A DNA stretch of 64,000 nucleotides, taken from positions 1,116,001-1,180,000 of the forward strand of contig OZ260100.1 in the NCBI GenBank assembly GCA_965284565.1, read 5' to 3'. Positions within the stretch are counted from its first letter, which is position 1; every line of letters starts with the position of its first letter. Position numbers and translations under genes: made by a program. Source of the stretch: BRH-c54 sp965284565 (GTDB lineage Bacteria; Bacteroidota; Bacteroidia; Flavobacteriales_E; Vicingaceae). The notes below the pieces were generated by a model, which saw nothing but the letters and a program-made list of their open reading frames with translations, was not told the origin of the DNA and made no database searches. Below, piece by piece: positions 29,353 to 37,362 of this stretch.

Positions 29353-30399
29353 ATGAAAGAATTAACCCCTAAAGGTATTGCCATAAGAGTAGCTTTTTTA
29401 ATTGCTTCAACTGTTGTTACTTCTTTATTTATAGGCTTGCTTTTCTTTGATTGCAACCTTCCAATTTATCTATTCTTACTACTTTTTATCATTACATTAT
29501 TAACAAGCTACTTTGGATTTTTATATGCTCTAGAAAAATTTATTTATAGAAAAATTAAACTTATTTATAGAACCATTCACAATCAAAAATTAAAAAAAGA
29601 TGGTGAAATAGAAGATCTTGACTTTAGTAATAATATTATTCAAAAAGTTCAGCAAGACGTTCTAGATTGGGCAAAAACCAATCAGCAAGAAATTACCCGA
29701 TTAAAAACCTCAGAAAACTTTAGAAGAGAATTTGTTGGCAATGTTTCTCACGAACTAAAAACACCTATTTTTAATATTCAAGGCTATTTACTTACGCTTA
29801 TAGAAGGAGGAATGGACGACCCAAATATTAATAAAGATTATTTGGTTAAAGCCAACAATAGCGTAGAGAGAATGATAGATATAATTGAAGATTTAGATGA
29901 AATTACAAAGTTAGAAAGTGGCAGACTTTCTATGAAAATTGAAAAAACTGATATCGTTGAAGTTGTTAAAGAAGTGGTAGACTCTCTTGAAGAAAGAATA
30001 AATAAAGCTGGAGTTACAGTAAAAATTCAAAATCAAGAAAAACCAATTTGGGTAATGGCAGATGCTCGAAAAATAACTCAAGTATTGGTTAACCTTATAA
30101 TCAACGCTATTAAATACGGTAAACCAAATGGCACTATAAGAATTAAGTTTTTTGATATGCATGATAATATTTTGGTTGAAGTGGCTGATGATGGTGAAGG
30201 AATTGAAGCCCAGCACTTGCCCCGTCTGTTTGAACGATTTTACAGAACAGATAAAGGTAGGGCCAGAGAAAATGGTGGTTCCGGACTAGGACTTTCTATT
30301 GTAAAACACATTGTTGAAGCTCACAAACAAACCATAAATGTAAGAAGCACAGTAGGCGTTGGATCTACTTTTTCGTTTACCCTTAAAAAAGCCAAATAA
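29353..30399 (+). CDS. PhoR-type sensor histidine kinase
   Basis: The 348-aa kinase has two membrane helices at residues 11-31 and 38-62 with almost no periplasmic loop, a HAMP-like linker, the phosphoacceptor H133 in FVGNVSHELKTPI, and an intact ATPase domain (NLIINAIKYGKPNG, VADDGEGIEAQHLPRLFERFYR, GGSGLGLSIVKHI). The tiny extracytoplasmic part means sensing is probably through the membrane or a partner protein. Cognate regulator upstream; photolyase follows by only 6 bp. Confidence 0.93.
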   Translation: MKELTPKGIAIRVAFLIASTVVTSLFIGLLFFDCNLPIYLFLLLFIITLLTSYFGFLYALEKFIYRKIKLIYRTIHNQKLKKDGEIEDLDFSNNIIQKVQQDVLDWAKTNQQEITRLKTSENFRREFVGNVSHELKTPIFNIQGYLLTLIEGGMDDPNINKDYLVKANNSVERMIDIIEDLDEITKLESGRLSMKIEKTDIVEVVKEVVDSLEERINKAGVTVKIQNQEKPIWVMADARKITQVLVNLIINAIKYGKPNGTIRIKFFDMHDNILVEVADDGEGIEAQHLPRLFERFYRTDKGRARENGGSGLGLSIVKHIVEAHKQTINVRSTVGVGSTFSFTLKKAK

Positions 30400-30405
30400 T
30401 CTTTT

Positions 30406-31695
30406 ATGAAAACTACTTTTTTTTGGTTCAGAAGAGATTTACGTTTATCAGATAATACAGCTCTTTTTCAAGCCTTAAGCGAAAATCAAAAAGTTATTCC
30501 CCTTTTTATTTTTGATAGTAACATTATTGAAGAACTTCCTGAAAATGATGCTCGCATTTCATTTATTTACAAACAACTTCAAGCCATTAATGAAGAACTA
30601 AAAAAAATAGGAAGTAGTATATTGGTTTTAAAGGGAACCCCTAAAGAGATTTGGCAAAAAATCATATCGGAACATGAGGTTAAAAACATCTATTTCAATA
30701 AAGATTATGAACCTTATGCCATTAAAAGAGATGCTGAAATTAGTACCCTAGCAAAAGCCAATAACATTGCTGTTTTCAATTATAAAGATCAAGTTATTTT
30801 TGAAGAAAACGACATTCTGAAAGACAACGGAACTCCCTATACCATTTATACTCCTTATAAAAATAAGTGGTTAAAGGCTTTTTCTTCCAACTTATCCGAA
30901 GCTAAAAAGAGCGAAAACTACCTTACTAATTTAGCCAATAAGCATTTTGAGTTTCCCAGTTTAGCTGCTTTAGGTTTTAATCTATCTTCTATCAAGGTAA
31001 AATCTTACTCTCTAACAAACCTAGAGAATTACGAAGCAGAAAGAAACTTCCCAGCAATAGACAGTACTAGTTATTTAAGTCCACATCTAAGATTTGGCAC
31101 TATTAGCATCCGAAAAGTAATTAATAACACTAAACACCAAAGTGAAATCTTTTTAAATGAATTGATTTGGCGAGAGTTTTTTATGCAAATTTTATTTCAC
31201 TTCCCACACGTTGTTAATCAGAGTTTCAAACCCAAATATGACCAAATAAATTGGAGAAACAATAAAGAAGAGTTTTCGCTTTGGTGCGAAGGCAAAACAG
31301 GCTATCCCATTGTAGATGCTGGGATGCGACAACTCAACGAAACTGGATACATGCACAACAGGGTTAGAATGGTGGTTGCTTCATTTTTGTGCAAACACTT
31401 ACTAATAGACTGGCGTTGGGGCGAAGCTTATTTTGCAAAAAAACTACTAGATTACGACTTAGCAGCCAACAATGGTAATTGGCAATGGGCTGCAGGAACA
31501 GGTTGCGATGCCGCACCTTATTTTAGGGTGTTTAACCCTTACGAGCAAGTTAAAAAATTTGACCCCAAGCTTAAATACATCTCAAAATGGGTAAAAGACC
31601 TCAATGAACTAACCTATCCTGCTCCCATAGTAGAACATAAATTTGCCCGAGAAAGGGCTATTGCAACTTATAAAAAAGGACTGGAAAGAGTTTGA
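30406..31695 (+). CDS. phr: Deoxyribodipyrimidine photolyase / cryptochrome
   Basis: Photolyases use blue light and FAD to split UV-made pyrimidine dimers. The 429-aa protein has the N-terminal antenna domain (TTFFWFRRDLRLSDNTALFQAL) and the FAD-binding helical domain with YLSPHLRFGTIS, NELIWREFFMQI, MHNRVRMVVASFL and the NNGNWQWAAGTGCDAAPYFRVFNP signature. It starts six bases after the kinase stop, so it is probably cotranscribed. Photolyase versus cryptochrome cannot be settled from sequence alone. Confidence 0.92.
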   Translation: MKTTFFWFRRDLRLSDNTALFQALSENQKVIPLFIFDSNIIEELPENDARISFIYKQLQAINEELKKIGSSILVLKGTPKEIWQKIISEHEVKNIYFNKDYEPYAIKRDAEISTLAKANNIAVFNYKDQVIFEENDILKDNGTPYTIYTPYKNKWLKAFSSNLSEAKKSENYLTNLANKHFEFPSLAALGFNLSSIKVKSYSLTNLENYEAERNFPAIDSTSYLSPHLRFGTISIRKVINNTKHQSEIFLNELIWREFFMQILFHFPHVVNQSFKPKYDQINWRNNKEEFSLWCEGKTGYPIVDAGMRQLNETGYMHNRVRMVVASFLCKHLLIDWRWGEAYFAKKLLDYDLAANNGNWQWAAGTGCDAAPYFRVFNPYEQVKKFDPKLKYISKWVKDLNELTYPAPIVEHKFARERAIATYKKGLERV

Positions 31696-31817
31696 TGTTT
31701 CGTATTTAAAGTTCATGATTTTAGAGTTGTATCATTTGAAAATTACTTTTTTCACGGGATTTTTTTATATATTTACCATAATTTTAATCGCCCTTTAGGT
31801 TAATTAAACCCTGAATT

Positions 31818-32735
31818 ATGACAAAAAACACATTGATTTTTTTATTTGTTGTGGTAATAACCTCAGCTAATATTTTTGCACAAACAGTAAGTTCATCTCA
31901 TATTGTTGAAGCTACCGGACAACCCAATGAGTTTTTAGTGAAAACCGCTATTACCGGATTAGAAAATGTTGATATTGCTCGTATTGAATATGATATTGAC
32001 GATGCTCATACTTATACACCATCCCCTAATAATTCTTTTTTTACAGACAGAAAAAATAATCAATTAAAGTTTTATTTAATGGCCGTTCCTGCATCAGGAA
32101 TTATAAACATTGAGTTTTTACTAACTATTAGCAACGGACAAACCCTAAATATTCCTGCAGCTATTCAATATTCACGTAATGAAGTAAAAGACAAAGTAGC
32201 TCTTGCGCCACTGACTATTAACATAGATGGAAGTATTAGTACTTTAGCTTCAACAACTCCTGAAGTTGAAGAAGAAACGAAGGCTACTGAAGAAACAACC
32301 ACTCCTGTTGAAAGTGAAAAAGAAGAGGAAAAAGAAATTGTTGCTGAAACCATCGAAGAAAAAGAAGAAGAAGTTGAGGGAGAAAGTTCAACGCCTGTAA
32401 TTGAAGAAACTCCTGAAGAAGAAACAACTCCACCTACCGAAACTACTTACAAAAAGCCTGAAGAAAAACCTAAGTCTACACCAAACCCAACTAATACCTC
32501 TTCTAAAAAACAATACGGAGTTCAAGTTTTAGCTCTTTCAGAATATTCTGAAACACGAGTGCGTAATTTCTGTAAGCAACATGGCTTAGATTATAACTTA
32601 ATTACTAAAGAAAATGTTGGTGGCTTAACAAAAATTAGATACGGAAAATCTTCTTCAGCCACAGAAATTCAAAACCTAAAAGAAGAATTGATTAACAAAG
32701 GGCTGAGAGGTGTTTTTATGGTAACCTTACCTTAA
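31818..32735 (+). CDS. SPOR-domain protein
   Basis: The 305-aa exported protein has a signal peptide ending IFAQ, a beta-rich N-domain (about 22-135), a long glutamate/threonine/proline linker (about 150-230), and a C-terminal SPOR domain (about 233-305; YGVQVLALSEYSETRVRNFCKQHGLDYNLI). SPOR domains bind peptidoglycan stripped of stem peptides at the septum, so a cell-wall or division role is likely. Its stop overlaps by four bases the stop of the converging phosphatase gene. Confidence 0.85.
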   Translation: MTKNTLIFLFVVVITSANIFAQTVSSSHIVEATGQPNEFLVKTAITGLENVDIARIEYDIDDAHTYTPSPNNSFFTDRKNNQLKFYLMAVPASGIINIEFLLTISNGQTLNIPAAIQYSRNEVKDKVALAPLTINIDGSISTLASTTPEVEEETKATEETTTPVESEKEEEKEIVAETIEEKEEEVEGESSTPVIEETPEEETTPPTETTYKKPEEKPKSTPNPTNTSSKKQYGVQVLALSEYSETRVRNFCKQHGLDYNLITKENVGGLTKIRYGKSSSATEIQNLKEELINKGLRGVFMVTLP

Positions 32736-34165
32736 ATTCTCACGCCCATAATACAAATATCATCCAATTGTTCTTGGTCATCTTTCCACTCTATATGGTT
32801 GTTAAGCAACACTTTTTGTTGTTCATCAACAGGTAGGCGTGCTACTTCCTGTAATAGTTGTTTAAATTGTTTATAATTAAACTTCTTTCCTTTTGGTCCA
32901 CCAAACTGATCGGCAAAACCATCTGAAAAGATATAAACCATATCCCCTTTTTGCAATTCAATTTCGTGGTTTTGGAAAGACTTCTCCGTTTCATAAGCAC
33001 CAATAGGTTGCTTATCGGCTTTAGTTTCTATAAGATTTCCATTTCTAACAATATAGAGCGGATTATTTGCTCCAGCATATTGCAATATGGCTGCTGTTTC
33101 TGATTTTTCTAACGTTGAATCTTTTGAATGAAACCTTAAACTACAAAGTGCAATATCCATCCCGTCTCTTATCACATTTTCATCTTCTGTGTGAATATTT
33201 ATAGTGTTATAAACCTCATCATTTAAGTAATTTAAAGCCTCTGCAGGAGAGTTAATATTAGATTGTATTTTAGATTGATTTAAAATTTTCAACCCTATAA
33301 TACTCATAAATGCTCCAGAAACCCCATGCCCTGTACAATCTGCAACAGCAAAAATTAGCACCTTTTCATTAAGTTCGTTTGTTTTGGTAGTAGTAACTTC
33401 CGTAGCCCAATAAAAATCGCCACTAACAATATCTTTCGGTAAAAAGACAACAAATGATTCTGGCAACAGTTTTTTTAGTTTAGAAGGTGGAGTAATTAAA
33501 GCATCTTGAATTCGTTTTGCATAATTAATACTATCAACAATTTCCTTGTTTTTTTCTTCGGTAATGGCTTTTTGCTCTTCCAATTGTTTTTTAGATTTTT
33601 CCAACATCAAACGAGCAACAATTTCTTTTTTAGTTAATCGATAACGCATTCTAATTAACAATATAGAAAAAACAGCTACAGCTCCTGTTAGCAAGCCTCC
33701 ACTTACCAAAATTTCATCAAGACTTAATGAACTATTATAGCGGAAGAAAATAATGTTGGCAATAATATTAGCCACCACAATAGTAATGGAGTAATACACA
33801 TGGTAAAACATAAACATACCAGACCCAATAAATAGAGCAATATAAGCAAAGGCATGCTTCTGAAGGTGTTCAACGTCCATCACACTCCACATATAAGCGT
33901 TTTGAATAGAAATAAGTAAAACAGGTATAAAACCTAACACTTCATAAGGGATTTTAAGTTTTTTGTGAAACAAAACCGTAAATAAACAAACTAAAGAAAC
34001 AGCGGTTCTGAACGTTAAAAACTCTTGCCAATATTCATAAATATTAAAGTAATCAGTAACAAAAAACAGCATGTCGAAAATTACTGCAACCCATAAAGCA
34101 ATTGTATGGTAACGTAAAATGGTTTTGTCCATTTCGGGTTTCCAATTGACTGAAATTGTACTCAT
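32732..34165 (-). CDS. SpoIIE-type (PP2C) phosphatase with membrane sensor domain
   Basis: The 477-aa protein has six or so membrane helices in residues about 15-190, a coiled-coil linker (about 195-225) with the family stretch EIVDSINYAKRIQDALI, and a SpoIIE/PP2C phosphatase domain (about 240-477) with metal-binding DIVSGDFYW, ADCTGHGVSGAFMS and FSDGFADQFGG. Such phosphatases usually act on phosphorylated anti-sigma-factor antagonists or similar signalling proteins; the target is unknown. It is a common Bacteroidota architecture. Confidence 0.9.
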   Translation of the reverse strand: MSTISVNWKPEMDKTILRYHTIALWVAVIFDMLFFVTDYFNIYEYWQEFLTFRTAVSLVCLFTVLFHKKLKIPYEVLGFIPVLLISIQNAYMWSVMDVEHLQKHAFAYIALFIGSGMFMFYHVYYSITIVVANIIANIIFFRYNSSLSLDEILVSGGLLTGAVAVFSILLIRMRYRLTKKEIVARLMLEKSKKQLEEQKAITEEKNKEIVDSINYAKRIQDALITPPSKLKKLLPESFVVFLPKDIVSGDFYWATEVTTTKTNELNEKVLIFAVADCTGHGVSGAFMSIIGLKILNQSKIQSNINSPAEALNYLNDEVYNTINIHTEDENVIRDGMDIALCSLRFHSKDSTLEKSETAAILQYAGANNPLYIVRNGNLIETKADKQPIGAYETEKSFQNHEIELQKGDMVYIFSDGFADQFGGPKGKKFNYKQFKQLLQEVARLPVDEQQKVLLNNHIEWKDDQEQLDDICIMGVRI

Positions 34166-34233
34166 TGATGTAGTTTTAGTTAGGCGATTTCAAGATTTAA
34201 AATTATGAATTTTTTAATTACTTTATTACAAAA

Positions 34234-34336
34234 ACCACATAGAAACATAGACTTACATAACCGCACAAGAAAAATATAGTCTCTCAGAGCGTTTCCATAA
34301 AATGGAAACAAACTAAAAACTATGCAACTATGTGGT
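34234..34336. repeat. Inverted intergenic repeat (ACCACATAG family)
   Basis: ACCACATAGnnnCATAG at 34234-34250 faces its complement at 34320-34336, enclosing a hairpin GTTTCCAT/ATGGAAAC (34291-34309). A third half copy is at 37299-37315. A short dispersed repeat of unknown role. Confidence 0.6.
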
Positions 34337-34356
34337 AAAATTCTGAGTTTTTAATC

Positions 34357-34364
34357 TATTTTTG
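34357..34364 (+). promoter_or_regulatory. -7 promoter motif of the FAD oxidoreductase gene
   Basis: TATTTTTG fits TAnnTTTG and lies five bases before the ATG at 34370. Confidence 0.5.
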
Positions 34365-34369
34365 TTTTA

Positions 34370-35416
34370 ATGAATGAATTGGATTACATCATAGTTGGAC
34401 AAGGGTTAGCAGGCTCTGTATTGGCTTTTCAGCTGATGGAAGCAGGTAAAAAAATTGTAGTAATAGATGAAAATCATCCTCAAACTTCTTCTAAAGTTGC
34501 TGCGGGCTTGTGTAATCCGGTAGTTTTTAAACGACTTACCAAAAGTTGGTTGGTAGAAAGTGTTTTGCCATTAGCTGTTAATTTTTACCGAAATCAAGAA
34601 CAATTGCTTAACAATAATTTTTACCAAGAAATGCCTATTTATAAGCTTTTTGTAGATGAAAAAGAAAGCTCTTTTTGGAAACAAAAAAGCAACGAACCCG
34701 AATTATTCGATTGGATAAGTGATAAAAATGAAAAGCCTTTTGATGAACAATATATTGCCATGCCCTATGGAGCTTCAAAAGTGCTTCAATCGGGTTTTTT
34801 ACGAACCAAAAAATGGCTGGAGGTTTTTCAAGAATACCTCAATAAAAACAATGCTTTTATTGAAAGTAACTTTAATTATGCTGATCTAAAAATTGAAGAA
34901 AATATTGTTTATTGGAACAATTTTAAAGCTAAAGGCATCATCTTTTGCGAAGGTTATAAAAATAGCTTCAATCCTTACTTTAAACACCTGCCATTTAAAC
35001 TTACCAAAGGCGAAGTGCTAAGTGTAGATTTTGAAAATCTAACTTTAGAAGCCGCTATTAACAAAGGTGTTTTTGTATTGCCTTATGATGGATTTTATAA
35101 ACTCGGAGCTACCTACGATTGGGATAATATTGATGAAAATATAACCGAAAAAGCCAAGCATGAATTGTTAAGCAAAGCTCAAAAATTTATAAAAGATACA
35201 GTTGTTGTAAAAACGCACGAAGCAGGAGTAAGGCCAACTGTTAGCGACAGAAGACCATTGTTGGGAGGGCATCCTAAACATAAAAACCTATTCATTTTTA
35301 ATGGGTTAGGAACAAAGGGAGTAATGTTGGCTCCTTGGTTAGCTCAAAAATTTGTACGATATTTGTTACACCATGAACCACTTCCTGAAGAAGTAAATAT
35401 TAATCGATTTAACTAG
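34370..35416 (+). CDS. FAD-dependent oxidoreductase (DAO family)
   Basis: The 348-aa cytoplasmic protein opens with the FAD-binding Rossmann motif IIVGQGLAGSVLAFQLMEAGKKIVVID and has the late FAD-contact region FIFNGLGTKGVMLAPWLAQ, as in D-amino-acid-oxidase-like enzymes. The substrate is not evident. Single-gene unit; the repeat protein follows by 37 bp. Confidence 0.85.
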   Translation: MNELDYIIVGQGLAGSVLAFQLMEAGKKIVVIDENHPQTSSKVAAGLCNPVVFKRLTKSWLVESVLPLAVNFYRNQEQLLNNNFYQEMPIYKLFVDEKESSFWKQKSNEPELFDWISDKNEKPFDEQYIAMPYGASKVLQSGFLRTKKWLEVFQEYLNKNNAFIESNFNYADLKIEENIVYWNNFKAKGIIFCEGYKNSFNPYFKHLPFKLTKGEVLSVDFENLTLEAAINKGVFVLPYDGFYKLGATYDWDNIDENITEKAKHELLSKAQKFIKDTVVVKTHEAGVRPTVSDRRPLLGGHPKHKNLFIFNGLGTKGVMLAPWLAQKFVRYLLHHEPLPEEVNINRFN

Positions 35417-35453
35417 TTTTTAATCAAAATAGTTAAATTTAAAACATAACATT

Positions 35454-35804
35454 ATGAGAAAAAACATCCTCCTTGCCTTAGTCCTATTCTTTGCACTTGC
35501 TTTTAGCAACAATGTTGCTTTCGGACAAAAAATATTTAAAGTAAAATATGAATCTCAAGCAGATTTAAAAGTGTATGTTGTTGATTACGAATCGCAATGT
35601 GACTTAAAAGTATATCATGTTAAGTATGAAAGCCAAGCGAATAAAGATGGGTTATGGTACGCGGTAAAATACGAAAGCCAAGCTGATAAAAAAGTGTATT
35701 TTGTAGATTATGAATCGCAAGCCGATTTAAAAATCTATTATGTAGATTACGAATCTCAAGCGGGTTGGAAAAATAAATCTAAAGCTCATTTATTGAAGTT
35801 TTAA
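35454..35804 (+). CDS. Exported YESQAD-repeat protein (DUF6150-like)
   Basis: A 116-aa protein with a signal peptide ending AFGQ. The mature part is made almost entirely of seven copies of a 13-15-residue unit, V-x-Y-E-S-Q-A-(D)-x-K-(V/I)-Y, e.g. KYESQADLKVYVVDYESQ. The pattern matches the small Bacteroidota family I know as DUF6150, probably a repeated beta-strand fold; no function is established. Its last 15 bases overlap the 3' end of the converging GNAT gene. Confidence 0.85.
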   Translation: MRKNILLALVLFFALAFSNNVAFGQKIFKVKYESQADLKVYVVDYESQCDLKVYHVKYESQANKDGLWYAVKYESQADKKVYFVDYESQADLKIYYVDYESQAGWKNKSKAHLLKF

Positions 35805-36302
35805 CTTCATCATAATATCGGTTTGTTCGTCATTTCCTAATTTAAAAATGTGCTTGTCAAAAGCTACAAAACCGTTTTTCTCATAAAATCGGATGGCTCT
35901 TGGGTTGTTTTCCCAAACGCCCAACCAAACATAATCCATATTTCCTTTTTTCGCTAATTCTATCGCTTTGTCGTATAGAGTTTGTCCGACTTTTTTTCCG
36001 TGAAACTCTTTTAGCACGTAAATCCGCTCGATTTCAAGTGCGTTTTTGTCCTTTATTTCAGTTTGCGATTCTCCGTAATTGACCTTTAAATATCCAATTG
36101 TTTTTCCGTCAATTTCGGCAAAGTAAAATTCAGCGTTTGGGTTGGTCAGTTCCGTGTTTAGTTTTTCGGTCGAAAATCCATCTTCCAAATATTCACGCAT
36201 ATCTTCTTCGCTGTTTTTAGAAGAGAATGTCTCAGCAAAAGTCAATTTTCCGATTTCTTTTAGTTTTTCAATGTCTTGAATATTTACTTTTCTAATTTTC
36301 AT
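35790..36302 (-). CDS. GNAT-family N-acetyltransferase, cassette-borne
   Basis: The 170-aa protein shows the GNAT acetyl-CoA fold: N-terminal strand IRKVNIQDIEKLKEI, the central LEIERIYVLKEFHGKKVGQTLYDKAIELA (acetyl-CoA loop at HGKKVG) and YVWLGVWENNPRAIRFYEKNGF near the C-terminus. The substrate is unknown. It begins 35 bp after the core site at 36337, next to the attC-like site of the VIT cassette, so it is probably a second cassette; no attC is seen at its 3' end, which overlaps the repeat protein gene. Confidence 0.88.
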   Translation of the reverse strand: MKIRKVNIQDIEKLKEIGKLTFAETFSSKNSEEDMREYLEDGFSTEKLNTELTNPNAEFYFAEIDGKTIGYLKVNYGESQTEIKDKNALEIERIYVLKEFHGKKVGQTLYDKAIELAKKGNMDYVWLGVWENNPRAIRFYEKNGFVAFDKHIFKLGNDEQTDIMMKLKLQ

Positions 36303-36329
36303 TTATTGTCCGTGTCGTTTTTTCAGCTT

Positions 36330-36402
36330 GTAGGTAACGGTCTGTGTATGGTGTCGTAACTGACGTTAGGAAGCTATGCACTATACACCATGTTGTGCGT
36401 TC
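36330..36402 (-). other. attC-like site of the VIT cassette
   Basis: On the minus strand the site runs from ACGCACAAC to CCGTTACC. GGTGTAT and ATACACC arms form an imperfect stem around a short core. Its left core matches 9 bases of the complement of the cassette's 5' boundary GTTGTGCGT (37169-37178). Confidence 0.65.
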
Positions 36403-37177
36403 GTTTTTTTTATTTCTCCTGTATTATTTAACTTCTAAACATTTACTCCAAAGAGATAACCCACAAATGCAGAAAGTCCCATAGCAATGGTTCCCCAAAC
36501 AGTAATTCTGACTATTGCTTTCTTCACACTTGAGCCTCCTGTTTTTGCAGCCATTGCTCCTAAAATCATTAGGAAAATGATAGTGGATCCATACAGCCAA
36601 TATTCCATTTCTTTTATTGGGGCAAAAAGAATTATTAAAAGAGGTAAAACACCACCAACTAAAAAGGCAGCACCAGAGGCTAATGCAGCTTGAATAGGAT
36701 TTGCCTTACTTATTTCATTAATTCCCAATTCATCTCGTATGTGGGTTTCTAAGGCATCTGCTTTAGTGAGTTCCTTTGCAACTTGAAATGCTGTTTCGCT
36801 TTTCAGCCCTCTTTTCTCATAGATTTGAGCCAATATATTTAGCTCTTCTTCTGGCATTTCTGCTAGTTCTTTTTTCTCTCTTTCTATGTCTGCCTTTTCG
36901 GTGTCTGTTTGTGAACTTACAGATACATATTCTCCTGCTGCCATAGATAATGCTCCTGCCACTAATCCAGCGACTGTTGCTAAAACAACTGGTTCTCTTG
37001 TTGAGCTTGCTGCGGCAACACCGATTGCAAGACTTGAAATAGAAATAATTCCATCATTGGCTCCCAAAACTGCTGCCCTCAACCAATTGCTTCGGTGAAT
37101 GTAGTGGCTATCCAGATAATTATCTATTGTTATTTTTTTCATTCCTATTCAGTCTGTTAATTTAAATGACGCACAAC
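36338..37177 (-). mobile_element. Integron-cassette-like unit carrying the VIT-family gene
   Basis: An 840-bp unit on the minus strand between G/TT points at 37177 and 36338. It contains one gene and ends in an attC-like site, with a solo attC-like site directly upstream. Confidence 0.6.
36435..37142 (-). CDS. VIT1/CCC1-family metal transporter
   Basis: The 235-aa protein has five membrane helices and the VIT-family start HRSNWLRAAVLGANDGIISISSLAIGVAAAS, with the cytoplasmic glutamate-rich metal-binding region between helices 2 and 3 (EREKKELAEMPEEELNILAQIYEKRGL). VIT/CCC1 proteins carry iron or manganese out of the cytoplasm or into compartments. It is cassette cargo by context. Confidence 0.88.
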   Translation of the reverse strand: MKKITIDNYLDSHYIHRSNWLRAAVLGANDGIISISSLAIGVAAASSTREPVVLATVAGLVAGALSMAAGEYVSVSSQTDTEKADIEREKKELAEMPEEELNILAQIYEKRGLKSETAFQVAKELTKADALETHIRDELGINEISKANPIQAALASGAAFLVGGVLPLLIILFAPIKEMEYWLYGSTIIFLMILGAMAAKTGGSSVKKAIVRITVWGTIAMGLSAFVGYLFGVNV

Positions 37178-37240
37178 ACCCAGCTATACGCTACTTTTTC
37201 AATTTTATAGCGTTTATTTTCTATATATAGGAGGTGTTTT
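37168..37240 (-). other. Solo attC-like site upstream of the VIT cassette
   Basis: On the minus strand AACACC..CTATA..ACGCTA pairs with TAGCGTATAGCTGGGTGTT, ending in core G/TTGTGC. GCGTATAGCTG also occurs in the sites at 48173 and 55760. No gene lies between it and the dsbD-like gene. Confidence 0.6.
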
Positions 37241-37346
37241 TTGTTTCTAGTTAAAATTATCCCCCAAACATACAAAAAATAGTTTATAAATCAGGCAGCT
37301 ATGAATCTATGTGGTTAAACCCTTTTATTCGTGTATTCGTGGCTCC

Positions 37347-37359
37347 TCCCCTTCGGGGA
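37347..37359 (-). terminator. Short GC hairpin after the dsbD-like gene
   Basis: TCCCC-TTC-GGGGA, four bases beyond the stop codon; no clear T run, so it may be only a dispersed palindrome. Confidence 0.4.
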
Positions 37360-37362
37360 TGT

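Noticed and set aside
35790..36302. A complete cassette for the GNAT gene
   Set aside because: The 5' boundary is plausible but no complementary AAC core or hairpin exists at its 3' end, so only cassette-like origin is suggested.
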